Shown: in pieces, positions 22,612-35,053 of the stretch
Position numbering within the stretch: position 1 is the stretch's first letter
Layout of the letters: each line of letters opens with the position of its first letter
Assembly (NCBI GenBank): GCA_016802295.1
Contig: JAESIW010000137.1
Location: 413,074 to 477,073 of the forward strand
DNA from: Brachionus rotundiformis
Taxonomy: Eukaryota > Rotifera > Eurotatoria > Ploima > Brachionidae
DNA length: 64,000 nucleotides
Reading direction: 5' to 3'
Notes under the pieces: model-generated
Databases searched by the model: none
What the model saw: the letters and a program-made list of their open reading frames with translations, nothing else
Told to the model about the DNA's origin: nothing
Position numbers and translations under genes: made by a program

Positions 22612-25117
22612 CAGGTTTTGGGTGGTGTTGTGTAAAACCCACCGAACCTGAACCCACACCAAAATACCCGAAATTTTCGGGGAACAATATCTATACCAAC
22701 ACATATAGCCTGAAATTTTTGCTAATGTTAAAAAAAAACTATGCATTGTTAAGATATTTTATTTCAAAAATAATAAATTTAAAATATTAATAGACATTAA
22801 CATTCATTTAACTCTTCAAGGATATTAATATTTGCTCTTAGCATTCTTCTTCTAATAAATAAATTGTCCTTCATGTTTCCATTTCTTTTATTGGATATAA
22901 TTTCGCAAATACTAAATAAGCGCTCAATAAAAGCGCTAGTTGGAGCAATATTTAATTAAAAAAAAGCCAGTTAAAGAAGTTTTGAAAACTTTTCTTTATA
23001 TTTTCTCCAAAACTTTTTTGTTGAATTAAAGGATCTTAAATTTGTTTTGTCTAGGAACTCAGCAAAGCTTCTAATTTCTTGGTATAGCTCACTTTCTAAT
23101 TTGAAGACCTCAGATTATCTTTTATTTTCGTTTCTCTCTTCGTCGTCTTTAAACATATGAAAAAAAAAACATTCGCCATCTGTACTTAGAACACTTAAAT
23201 CAGTTTCATTAATTTCTTCATTATTATCTTCATTATGAAAACCTATAAAAAAACTAGTTTGAGCGAAGCTAAAGCATCTTTTAATATGTTTCTAGAAAAT
23301 TTTTTATTAGCTCAATGACTGATTTTCGAAACAACCAACACAACGCATCCTTAAAATTATATAATGATTCAAACAAATAATTTTTCAAAATTATCCTTAT
23401 ATTCATTACATTATAAATCGGCGAATTTAATTCAAAATCAAACTTATGTCTTACACTAACCATTAAAAGTGCACAAAGCCTTTGTTGAATTTCATCTTCC
23501 AGATCCATATTCTCCCAGATATACAGCATTTGAAAAAGACGCGGAAGTACACCTACAATTGAGGTATTATTGTTTTGAAGTCGAATTGAGAAAAGGTATG
23601 CTGGTTTTAAAATCTGAATATATGTTTCTATGGTTTTCAATTGAACTGGACATTTAAATTCAAGATTATTTTCGTCAAAGGCTCCCTTGTCGTACGCTTC
23701 TTTGACGGATTCGAGCATCTTAAATGCTGAAGACCAACGAGTCAAATTTTCTAACCGTAAATGTCATTTAGCTTGATAGAATTTCTAACATGACTATTGG
23801 AAGTATTAAGTTCTTTGAGTAATTCGCTAGTGACAATATTTTGACTTTGATCTATATCTTTATTATTTTCTAAATTGGCCTGAGTTGAGGAAATTGGATA
23901 TTCCAAGTCAAATTCATCAGACAAACTATCGTCACTTTCAATTACGTAAGTATATAAGCCTTTTGAGGAATAACTATTATTAATTAGATAATTTAAATTT
24001 AAATTCTATTAAATATTTTACTTTTGATTATTTCATTCTTTTCAGATAAATTTTTGTCTTCGTCAAACAAAATCTGTTTAAATAGCCGAATTAAAAAACT
24101 CCCTTCATCGCATGTAATCCCCAAAAATCGATTTTTAAAAATTTAATTTTTTTTAAAATAAATGTTAAATGATTTAACACCATTAAGTTTTTTCTTGTCA
24201 AATTTATATTTATTTATCATGGATTCTAGAGCTTATTTTATGTTCTCGGCGTTATGTGTACCTGGCATTCGTATTATACCAATAATCAAAAATTCTCTTT
24301 CGAGTAAATTATTTATAACCATAGCTCCACATGCAATAAAATCTGATCGACTCTCACTAGTCCAAATATCAGTAATAAGAAAAATCGAAATAGCCAGATT
24401 GAGTTTTTTTTCAATCGATTTATGTAATTTGTTAAAAATCTCAGGTAATATTTTTTCTTTTAACTCCCGATAGATTGGTATTTTTAATTCTGGGTTGATC
24501 CTACAAAAAAACGGACGTTTAACTTGATCAAAACTTTGGTATGATGTGACTAGCCATTTAATAAAATTAAGCATTTCGTCTGATATTTAAGTAATATTTG
24601 CTTTTTTATTAATTTTTTTGTAACGCGTGAACCAATCAATTAATGTTTCATGCGTTTTTAAGTGCTTATTTAAATTTGTTATTTGTGTGAACGGCGCATA
24701 AAAGTCTTTTTCGCATATTTTACACTGGAATTTTAGATTTTTGTCTTCAGGCATAGTTGTAAATTTCCTCGGACAGTTAAAAAAATGGGTGATAGGCGAT
24801 TTTACCTTTTTTATATTACCTATATAAAAGGTTTTTTTTGGAAAAGAATTTTGAGTAGACATTTGAATCAAGGTCTGAACTGTTGGATCATCATCGTAGT
24901 CTTCATTTTCGTCCAAGTCAATATACACGACATCATTTGAGTTATTAAACAAGTGAGGTGTTTTTTTCGTATTTATGTTGGCAAAGTATTTATCCGCATT
25001 CAATGAATCAATTGTGTATTCAGGCCAAAATTTAGACGAAAGCAGATGTTTTAGTATAATAGTTGAATTATTTGATTTAAATGGTTTTGTTCCAATAAGA
25101 ACATTAGGTGATGGCAA
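22612..25117 (-). mobile_element. hAT transposon relic
   Basis: Contains the decayed hAT transposase at 22797-25117. A terminal-like sequence lies near 22612-22690, rich in GGGT/ACCC words (TTTTGGGTGGTGTTGTG … ACCCACCGAACCTGAACCC) of the kind found at hAT ends. The opposite end and target-site duplication were not found, so the right limit given is only the transposase start. Confidence 0.5.
22797..25117 (-). pseudogene. hAT transposase with BED finger (decayed)
   Basis: From ATG 25117 the frame reads a BED-type zinc finger (SPITHFFNCPRKF … CKICEKDF … NLNKHLKTH). After a single in-frame TAA at 24587-24589 it continues in the same frame into the catalytic region with FLITDIWTSESRSDFIACG and PGTHNAENIK. 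After two more stops it gives LGITCDEGSF. Further left come TRWSSAFKMLESV and finally the dimerisation domain IAPTSAFIERLFSICEIIS … LRANINILEEL ending at 22797. Order and motifs match hAT transposases over their normal length. Several stops and shifts show it is inactive. Confidence 0.75.
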
Positions 25118-25868
25118 TTTTTTTAATAGGTCGATTTCAACACTTCTTTATAAAACAGATGAATTTTATTATTTGGTAAAAATAGGATCAATTTTTATGC
25201 TTTTAGAATATCGTAAATTATTTTCTAATATTGTAACAAAGCATTATTATGTGAAATTTTTTTAAACCATCTGTTGTAATTCTATGAATAAGAATGAATG
25301 GGCAATGATGCTAAATATTTTGGAAACAAGCATTTTGCTTAAAAGAGCAATTATAACACTGAAACATATTGTTAAAAATATTTTTTTGGTTATAGTGATT
25401 TTTTTATAAACTTTTGAGAAGAAATAAAATTTTATTAGAAAAACAAATATTAAAAAAACAATAAATTAATCATAAAAAAATTAGCAATTTAAACTGTAAA
25501 TTAAATTTTAATTTTTTATTCTTAATATTAATACCATTTTTAACTAAAATCCTCAAAGAAAATTAACCTTTAAAACAAAACTGTGAAAAAAATTTTTTTT
25601 GTATTTTATATATTTTATATAAATATATTTTTAAATAAATGTTTAAATTCTTCTGATACATTCTGATTTATTCAACAATTTATAATAATTATATTTTTAA
25701 TTGATCATCAACTTTAAAATGACATATTTTTTCCTTTTTTTGCCTTATTACCATTCCATGGAAAAATAGCCTTATGTTTTTTGCTTCAAATGGTAATTCT
25801 TTGCAAGTTAATAAATTAAATTAAACAAATCTGAGAGTAATTTGAAGAATATGATGAATTTGATGAGA

Positions 25869-26198
25869 TTAGTTGATAAGCTTCTTTCTCTTTGCCTTCT
25901 TTTGAGTTGTTATGTTACGCTTGGTCTGCAGCGATTGTGCCGCCAAGACCGAATCGCCGACGTCCAAACTGTTCAACCAGAGCTCAATTTGCTTTGACCA
26001 GTCCTCAATTTAGCGCAACGACTCCTTGACCTCCAAACACTGGGCATACTCGTGCAACCACTTTTGTTTCTGTGACGCCTTAAGCTCAAGCTGCTCTTCC
26101 AATTGTCTACCAATGTCTTTGATAAAATTGGATATTTGCCGCTGCACCAGCTGATAATTGGACTCGTTTGACTTGCGCTCAATCAGCTCGTTGGCCAT
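25869..26198 (-). pseudogene. Basic helical protein with one in-frame stop
   Basis: Read from ATG 26198 (MANELIERKSNESNYQLVQR), this frame is coding-like in composition and visibly G+C-richer than its surroundings. A TAA at 26010-26012 interrupts it, then it continues in frame (IEDWSKQIELWLNSLDVGDS … TQKKAKRKKLIN) to a TAA at 25869. The total would be 109 residues: helical, with a strongly basic tail. One stop in an otherwise intact frame suggests a recent pseudogene, a sequencing error, or two separate genes. I do not recognise the family. Confidence 0.4.
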
Positions 26199-26211
26199 GC
26201 CATTCAGACCA

Positions 26212-27325
26212 AAATATTTAATTCTTAATTAGACTGATTAAAGAATTTTCGGAATTCATTAGAGCTAAATTAAAAACAAAACTTCTTTATTTAAATGAAA
26301 AAGATTTTTTGATAATATAGATAAAAAGAAAGTATAAATTTTTGTCTGTAAATATTGAAGCTACAATAAATTTAAAATGATCATGATCAAAAATTATTTT
26401 TCCTATCATTTTTACTGTAAACCATGTTAGATTAGCTTGAAAATTAAAAATTAAGTTAATAAAATTATTTAATTATTAAATCTTTACCTCATTTTAATCT
26501 TACAAAAAAACGCCTTCAGTTAAGTGCTGCTTTTATCATTAACACATTTATTTTATACCATTTATAAAAACCATTTACTATTTGACAAAAAAAAGCTGAT
26601 TAGTTGGCAAAAGTTAAAATAGGGTTAGACAATAAACTTCAGTTTTCTAAAATATTAGTTGTTCATAAAATACATTTCACTTGATTTTTTATATTTAAAA
26701 TTTTAAATCGATAAGTATTAATTCAAATTTCCAATAATTTATGTCGAAAAATTTATTCCAAAAAAAATTTACCTTAAAAAAAAAACTAATTAGTATAAAA
26801 TTAAAAATCTGTATTTTTAATATTGATTGAAATAAAAAGAAAAACTTTTTTTAAATTTTTTGTTCGGGGTGACGAACGCCTTTGAAACATCACGTAAGAA
26901 ACAAATTTGCATTTTAAATTTTAGAACTAATTAAAATTAGTCTTTGCATGTTTTTATGACTCTCAAAATTTACACATTAATAATCTTATTTCTCTTTTAA
27001 TTTTAAATTTAGAGAAACCAAAATTTTCTAACTCGGTCAAGCTGAATCAAACTAACAAGCTTTGAAAATTGCTTTTTTGAATAGTGGCCAGCTTTTCTAA
27101 ATTATAATTTTAAAATATCAATAAAAAAAAGGAGCATTTTGTACACTTTTATTTAATTTCTAAGATTTTTACCTAGACTGTCGTAGACATCCACCTTTGA
27201 TAATTATTTACTGACCCAATTATAAATTAATTCAAAAAGACTTATTTTCAAATTGGAGGATGTTGCGCGACCAACAATTTTAGCTCGAAAAATATTTGTT
27301 TATATTTGGTCCAGCTAAACTATCC
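26212..27325. other. Intergenic, with one MITE end at 26355-26418
   Basis: A/T-rich. Bases 26355-26418 (TTGAAG … AAAATGATCATGATCAAAAA) match one end of the MITE in intron 8 of the P4-ATPase. The rest holds nothing recognisable. The promoter of the P4-ATPase presumably lies near the right edge, but no core element stands out. Confidence 0.5.
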
Positions 27326-30300
27326 ATGACACACAAAACCAAAATGAGAGAGAAAAGTATCGATCAAATGATCGATAAAATTCCAGGTTTAAAATTATTT
27401 CTACAAAAAATAGTAATAAATTAAGCTTTATTTTTTTAATTAAAAGTCCAATTAATTAAAATATTCTAATTTAGCATTTACGAGACACACGCCAAAAAGA
27501 TCAATTAAATAGAATAGTTTTTATCAATAACTGTGCACCGGAGGGCTACAGTGGGGAAAAGCCTATTCCTTATGCGAGTAATCGTGTTTGCACTTCTAAA
27601 GTAGTTTTAAAACAAGAAATAAAAATTATTAAATTTTTTATAATAATTTAAATAGTACACTGTATTAAATTTTTTGCCAAAAAACCTCTATGAGCAATTC
27701 AGACGAGTGGCAAATTTTTATTTCCTCTTGAATATTATTGTTATGTTTTTGCTACCTGATCCACCAAAGAACCCAATTACGAGCATGATTCCTCTGTTGT
27801 TGGTCATTTCTTTTACAGCATTGAAACAAGTAAATTGTTTAATTAGAATGAAAAAAATTTTATTCCATTTTAAATCAAAAATTTTAAATCTAGACCCTTT
27901 TTTTTAATTAAAAATGAAAAAAATTTACTTATGATTTAATTAAATCATCACCTTACCACCGAGTGTTGATTATTTTTCAGTATAAATAATAATTATAAAA
28001 TTATATTAAGGCATATGAAGACTATTTGAGGCACAAAAGTGATGCTCGCATTAACAAAATAAAAGTAAAAGTTTTAAGAAATGGAAGTTTTGTTGATTTG
28101 AAAAGAAAAGACATTAAGTGTGGCGATATAGTCGAAGTTAATTGTGATCAATCGTTTCCTTGTGATTTAATTCTGCTACGCAGCTTTGGTGAAAATGGCA
28201 CCTGTCACGTGACCACAGCCAATCTTGACGGAGAAACTAATTTAAAATTGCGAAGTGTGCCAAACAAATTTCCCATGATCGATTCCAATTCATTGACAGA
28301 TATCAAAGGTGTTATAAAATGTGACAAACCAAATGCAGACTTGTATGAATTCAAAGGAAATATACAAATTTATAATCAAGAATAGTAGTTAAATAAAAAT
28401 AATAAAAAAATTTAATTATCATTTTAAAAAAGTGTTGTGAACAATGACAGCGTTTTGCTTGCTGGATCAACTCTAAAAATAGCCTCGGTTATTTACGGTA
28501 CGAGATTTAAAATAATTTTTGTTTTCATTTTTATTAAATTAATAAATATAATCATTTTTTCAAACAGGATGTGCAATTTATACTGGAAAAGAGACCAAAA
28601 TTATGCTCAATTCAAAATTCAAAATGACCAAATTGTCTTGCATTGAAAAAACTTTGAATAAGTTTATAATTTTTTTCCTCATTTTGTTAGTGATTTATGT
28701 GGTCACGTGTCTAGTGGGCTCGATTTTGACCGGGAATTTGTACTCAAAGCATTGGTATTTAAAAAATCGTGAACCACAATTTTTCGTAAGCCATTGTGCA
28801 AACGCTTTTTTTTAGTTTTAATTTTGTTTATTAAGGATAATAAATTTGTATATTTTTCTATAGAGATAATGTCTCAATTCAGCATTTATAGCTATATTAT
28901 ACCCATATCCTTGTATGTCTCAATTGGTAATTTAAAATCTGTAAGTAACAAAGACAATTTTTATCTAATTTTTGTATCTTTTAGAAACTCAAAGGTTCAT
29001 CGGAACTAAATTTTTCGAATGGGATCTTAAGTAAATATTTTTTTAGTTATTATAAAGCTTTATATTGTGACAGACTAGAAACTAAATAGTTAAAATAGGA
29101 TTAATTTATTTTTGTTAATAAAATCACAAAAAATTTTTCTTTATAAAAAGAAATTAATTATTCTTGAGATTGGTACTAATGTTTTTAACCAAAAAATAAA
29201 TTGTTTTAATTTCTGTTAAAAATGCTATTAAAATCAACTAAATATATTTATTTATTTAAAACCATTCCTTTCAGGCGCATGATTTCGTTTTTGATTAAAT
29301 AATTGACAAGGTTATAATAAAGTTTTTTATAATTATTTGTTAATCGACTAACTAAAACAAACTAGATAATTCAACTGGATAAGTATCATGTATCAGAAAA
29401 AAAAGAAGACCTTAATTTTGTTTATTTTTAGGTTAATTGTTTGAATTCTTAAATGTTCAATTAAATTTTTTATATAAAAATTGTTAATTATTTTTCATAT
29501 CTAATGAGTGTTCAAAAAAAGTTGGTGCAATTTTTAAATTAAAAAAACAAGAAGATAACATTCAAAAGTCCTGAACCTTTGTACACTAAAACTCTAGGAC
29601 CTTAATTAAAAAAAACAATAATTGTCTTTTTTATTTTTATATTTTTCATCGAATAAGCAATTTTTCTTTGACCTTAAGTAAAAAGAGCCTGTGCCCCTGC
29701 AACTTTAAATTTTTTAATTTTGATATCCTTGCTCTAATATCTAAAAGATAATTTTACAAAGATAAAACTGATTTGTAAATCATTTCCTTCTGATTATTGG
29801 TTCAAAAGTTATCGCAAAAAAAGTCCAATTTTTAACCAAAATTCAAAAATTCAAAAAAGGGCATATTGAAGTTTATGATCAAATTAAAATGATCATGCTC
29901 AAAAATTGTTTTTTTTTTCTAATTTTTACATTCTTTATAATTGAAAAATGTAATGCATAGATAGATTTTCATGTGTAACAGAACATGTTAAATCATAATC
30001 GAGTATTGTGCAAAATTCTGCATACATTAAATTTTTGCAGAAATTTGCAGACATAAAAATTTTAATTTAACATTGAATGTTTACTTTGAAAATGCGATTC
30101 TGCAAAAAAATTTTTAAAAATATATTTTTATAATAATTTTTGAGCATGATCATTTTAATTTGATCATAAACTTCAACTTGCCAAAAAAGAACCTTTTTTA
30201 GTGTTCTTATGATTAATTTTTAAAGGATAAAGATATTCAAACCAAATTTTGTGTATCAAGATGATATTGTCTGTTCTTCATAATGAAAGATATTACATAG

Positions 30301-33300
30301 ATATTAGTATGGAAACAAGGATTTTTCTTTTTTTTAATTCTCAATTGTTCTTATCCACTTTGAATTAGCCTGGTTCCCGGCAGAGGTATTCAGGATTTTA
30401 AGTAGAATTAATTTAAATAAGAGAGAAAATTTATCAGGTTAATGTAATGTTTACATTAGTACCCTTGGGCCCGTCTATCCGATCTCCTCGTTAGACGTAT
30501 TGGAGCAGCTATTTATGCTCCTTTCTAACTTAAACGCTCATGGTTAAGTTAGTTAATTAAACCAGTGATATCGACAAAGATGTCGCTATATCACAGTTAA
30601 CTCTTTATTCGGAATCTTAATTGCTCTTTTGTTCAAAATAAACTTTTCATATTCAAATTTTTAATATCTTGTCAAATATTTACAAAATTAAAGCTTATAA
30701 AATGATAATTTTTAGTATAATTATTACAATTGATTTTACAGTTTGATTCAAAAATTAAATGATATGATATCAAAACAAAATTTAATGCTTTATTTGTAAT
30801 TTTTGATATACCAAAACATTATCATATAAATTCAATCAATTGTAAATGATATTATATAGGAAATAATATATTAAAAAAAATCATTCAAGTATGTACGATG
30901 AAAAGACAGATCAACCGGCAAGGGCAAATAATTCAAATGTAAATGAGGATTTGGGTCAAATTGAATACCTGTTCACAGATAAAACAGGCACTCTTACAGA
31001 AAACGAGATGGTTTTCAAGAGATTTTTTGTCAAAAATCAAACATATGACTACAAAAATGAAAAATTAGTCCAAATGGACTCACCCGACAAAACAGTTGAT
31101 TATCAAGTATATAATTTAAAATTTTAGTTAAAAAAATTGTTATCTATTTCTTAATTATAAAAGAATGAAGATCTAGAATATTTTTTTTTGTGTTTGTCAT
31201 TGTGTCACACTGTTCAAGTGGACAAAAATGCTAAAAAAGAAAAGTATCAAGCTTCTTCGCCAGACGAATTTAGTTTTATAAAATTTTGTGAAAAGTATTT
31301 TGATAAAGAAAACAAATATTTTTCATAAAATAAAATTAATTCTTAACTAATTAGAATTGGAGTAGTATTCGAAGGCGATACTAGAACTCAATCATCAGTC
31401 ACACGATTGATTGATTATTTTGGCGAATCCAGAGCCTACGAACTCTTGCACACTTTGCCATTTGATTCTAGTCGCAAGAGAATGAGTGTCATTGTCAAAT
31501 GTATGGAGAGTGGGAAAATATTTGTCTACACCAAGGGAGCAGAAGACTCGATATTTTCAGTATGTACAGAATCAGAATCAGCCATATATCCTTGTCAACA
31601 GGCAATAGACTATTTTGCTCAGTTTGGATGGCGCACTTTGGCAATGGGCTACAAACAAATAACACAGCATGAATGCGAGTTTTATGACAGGCTACTTCAG
31701 GATGCGTACAATGACCTAAGTGATAAGCATAAGGAAACAGTAATGACAGTCTATGAAGCCATAGAGAAAGATCTGAATTTAATTGGTTGCACAGCTGTGG
31801 AAGATCGACTGCAGGATGGGGTTTCGTCAACTTTGGTCGATCTGCGCAGAGCTGGCATTAAGATATGGGTCCTAACAGGTGACAAAAAACAAACCGCTAT
31901 CAACATTTCTGATTCTTGTAAGCATTTTTCCCCTACAATGAAAAAAGTGCTCTTAACCGATCTTAGTGATGTAAATATAATAATGAACAAACTTGCTGAA
32001 GATTTTAATAGGTATTTTTTCAAGAAAAAAATTCTGTAAAATTTCTATCTTTTTGTGGAATAGGATAAATGATCAGCGGAGCAAAAAATCATTTGCCTAC
32101 ATAGTTGATGGAAAAACTTTAGGCTATGTGTTTAAATTTGAATTGGAAAAAAAATTGAGAGAAGTGTGTGAATTGTGCGATGCGGTTCTTTGTTGCCGAA
32201 TGTCTCCAGCTCAAAAAGCTCAAGTAAATAAAATGTATCTTATCAAATAATGAGACACAGAAAAAACTAGATAATTTAGATAAATTAAGTTAAATTGATA
32301 ATTTTAAACTAATTTTTTTATTTTATTGAAATTGTTTTTTATTTATTTATTTATAGAATTTCAAATTTTCTCTTACAGCTTTTTCTATCGAGAATCTTAA
32401 CTCTTCTCTTATTTTGCTATGTGTTATGTGCAAGGAGCTACCATAGGTCACCTCCGCAAGCTCGTTTTGCTGCTATTTGAGAAAATTTTAAATAAATTTT
32501 TAAATAAATAGATGATAATTTTTAAAAATAATATCAAAAATGAACCTTATATTTTCAAAGGTGGTTAAATTGATAAAGCAAAGTAAGAGCAGACCAATTA
32601 CTTGTGCTATTGGAGACGGTGCCAACGATGTTTCAATGATCCAAGAGGCCGATGTTGGACTGGGAATATTTGGCAAAGAGGGTCGCAACGCAGCCAGGTC
32701 AAGCGATTTTGCTTTTTCACAATTCAAACATTTAAAAAGAGCTCTTCTCGTTCATGGGTATTTGTACTACACTAGACTATGCACTCTTATTATGTACTTT
32801 TTTTATAAAGTAATTTTCTTATTTATCTAATCATATATATTTATATATATATATATCATTTAAAATTAATTTTTAATTAGAATATTGTACTAGTTAATTG
32901 TCAAGTTTTCTATGCTCCTATTTCTGCATTCTCGGTTCAAAGCTTGTATCCAATTATTTACTTGATATTTTATAATGTGTTCTTAAGCGCTTTTCCCATA
33001 GCTGCTTACGGTCTTTTGGAGCAAAAAATCCGAATATCACAATTGGAAATAAATCCAGCATTTTATAAGTTTTATCTTTAAAATAACCAAAGTTTTGATA
33101 TATTTTTGATTTTAATTTTAGAACCATTAGTAAAAACAGAGGACTGTCAATATTTCAATTTATCAAATGGAATGTAGCTGGACTTTGGCACTCGATAGTT
33201 GCCTATTTTTCAACTTATTTGCTGTTTAGCTCAGATTTTAAAACGATTGAGTCAATGGGAAAAATTTGCGGTGAGGTTGAATTTGGCTCAATTGTCTTCA

Positions 33301-34474
33301 TTCAAGTTCTTATTATGGTTCATATTAAGGTAATTGGAAATCAGTCACAATTATAGATTTTTATAAAAAAATAATTTTAATCAAACAAGTAATTGAAGAA
33401 AAATCTTATTAGCAAGGCTTTTAATTTGTCATTTAAAATTACAGTTTTTCAATTTAAAAAGTCAACCTACCATGGACCTAAAGTGGCCTCTTGACCAAAT
33501 ATTGAAATTTAATTATTAAACTGAAATAAATAGACTAAAATTTTTTTTAATTAAAATTTAACCAAGGAGTTTAGTTTTTATTGATCCAAATCTAAAATTA
33601 ATTAAAAAAGTATATTTTTATGGGAATGAGATTCAGAATAATTAAGCAGACTGTTTTGTAATGATTAAAGAAGATTTTTAAAATATCAAAAAATGTCTCT
33701 ACATCAAATGAAATTTTTAAATTTTTTTAGATGAAAATTTTCAAATATTATCAGAATCTGTTTCAAGAAAAATTTGATCTTTGAACATAATGATTTAATG
33801 ATTTTTTTTTATAAAGCTGTTTTTGGTCTGGAAATCCATCAACCTAATTGCAATTATTAGCTACCTGATGAGTGTTTTGTCATTTGTGGTTTGGTGTCTT
33901 ATACCAAACGCATTTATAATGTATTATAATTACTTTTTTTATTTTTTATTTATTCTTGTATATTTTTAACTTATAACTTTTGATTGATAAAAGGCCTTTT
34001 CCTCTCACAACTTTGACCGAAGAACAGAGTTTTTACTGGACTCTGTTCAGCATTCTTTCTTATCCAACTGTTTGGTTGTGCTTTTTGGTCAGCTCATCTA
34101 TTGCGATGATTCCAGATCTAATTGTTCACCTATTTGAAAATGTTTATCAAGACTACAAATTAGAAATGAACGAGAAAAAAACTAGATCTTATAGCACTAA
34201 GTGTAATGATACTTTACCAAAAAATGTGACCGAACAAGGCAAAAAGCGTCAAAGTAAGCGAGGAAATTACTAAATTGATTTATATTTTTAATTTTCTTTA
34301 TTTTTTAAAGACCTGAGAAGAAAAAAAAGTATTAATTGGAAAATTCCAAATGACAAAGTCAAAGCTAATAATGAGTTCTTGAACTTGGATACAATTGATT
34401 TTGCTGCAGATAATTTTTCTAAAAAATTAAACAATAACAGTAAATTAAACGAATACAGAGAATATAGTTTTTAA
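27326..34474 (+). CDS. P4-type ATPase (phospholipid flippase), 18 exons
   Basis: Exons: 27326-27412, 27475-27600, 27656-27829, 28011-28384, 28433-28497, 28568-28785, 28836-28944, 28985-29030, 30890-31106, 31164-31294, 31355-32011, 32064-32223, 32561-32809, 32881-33068, 33122-33329, 33817-33920, 33994-34253, 34311-34474. All phases agree, giving 1178 residues, normal for the family. Landmarks: PKNLYEQFRRVANFYFLL before helix 1; A-domain DGET at about 202-205; phosphorylation motif DKTGT with Asp430; SSPDE; LTGDKKQTA; hinge GDGANDVSM at about 806-811; then the C-terminal helices. The RVANFYFLL/CHTVQV style is closest to ATP11-type members. These flip aminophospholipids to the cytosolic leaflet, usually with a CDC50 partner. 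The tail after the last helix is basic and not conserved. Confidence 0.92.
29866..30176. mobile_element. MITE in intron 8
   Basis: Ends are about 42-bp inverted repeats: TTGAAGTTTATGATCAAATT and onward at 29866-29907, mirrored at 30135-30176. The interior has no coding capacity. A single related end occurs at 26355-26418. Confidence 0.75.
30440..30594. repeat. Series of five hairpins
   Basis: Consecutive inverted repeats, each with its own sequence: TAATGTAA/TTTACATTA (30440-30458), CGTCTA/TAGACG (30472-30497), GGAGCA/TGCTCC (30502-30521), TAACTTAA/TTAAGTTA (30526-30551) and GTGATATCGACA/TGTCGCTATATCAC (30565-30594, with a two-base bulge). The block is richer in G+C than its flanks. It could be the core of a non-autonomous element or a structured RNA; neither is proven. 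Confidence 0.6.
30669..30860. repeat. Dispersed A/T-rich repeat, copy 1
   Basis: The segment with AATGATAATTTTTAGTATAA, TACAGTTTGATTCAAAAA and ATCAAAACAAAATTTAATGC matches 39730-39955 with small gaps, in the same orientation. Confidence 0.65.
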
Positions 34475-35053
34475 TTTTTTAAAATAAATTTTCAAAAATA
34501 TAGTAAATAATTCATGATTTAAATTGGATTTACAATAAGTATGCTGAAAAGGACATAATATTATATATTTTTTATTTTAAGTCATTAAAATTGCTCAAAA
34601 TTAATTAAAAACTTGGGTTAATGTTTAATAATTTTTTTTAATAAAATTTAAATAATTTAATTAGTTAATCAGTTAAAAATTAGTTTCTTGCTTAGTTTTA
34701 TTTATTAATTTTGTATCGAGAAAATTATCTTTTTTTGCATCTAAAGCAGCGAGCTATTATACAATTATTCTATTAACTATAAAATATAAAAATTAATTGA
34801 GATTAATTACGATCCTATTTTGAAGAAACTAAGATCTAGATGAATTTTAATTAAAATTTCGTTAATCATTAGAATAAAATGTTGCAACCAGGAATTTATA
34901 TTAATCTATATTTACATGTATCAAAAAATATAAATATTATCTTGCTATATTGTCAATTTATTGAACAAATGATTAAAGAAATTTAAAATAAAAAAAAAGA
35001 TTTTAAATTGTATTCTTCTTAGATTTTAAAGTAAAATAAAGAAAATATTAATA
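34475..35053. other. Intergenic, nothing supported
   Basis: A/T-rich sequence between the P4-ATPase stop and the peptide-gene repeat. It presumably includes the ATPase 3' UTR. Confidence 0.5.

Larger units (their letters stand above)
29031..30889 (+). other. Enlarged intron 8 of the P4-ATPase
   Basis: At 1859 bp this intron is more than twenty times longer than most introns of the gene (about 50-90 bp). It contains a 311-bp MITE, a G+C-richer hairpin series and a dispersed A/T-rich repeat. The donor GTAAAT follows exon 8 (…FFEWDL); the acceptor TTCAAG precedes MYDEKTDQ. Confidence 0.85.

Noticed and set aside
31495..32023. Minus-strand frames inside the P4-ATPase
   Set aside because: Shadows of the large exon 11. 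The plus strand carries the conserved motifs.
32224..32560. Possible non-coding RNA in the 337-bp intron 12 of the P4-ATPase
   Set aside because: A G+C-richer patch (32400-32470) is present, but I found no stable stem arrangement or snoRNA-type boxes.
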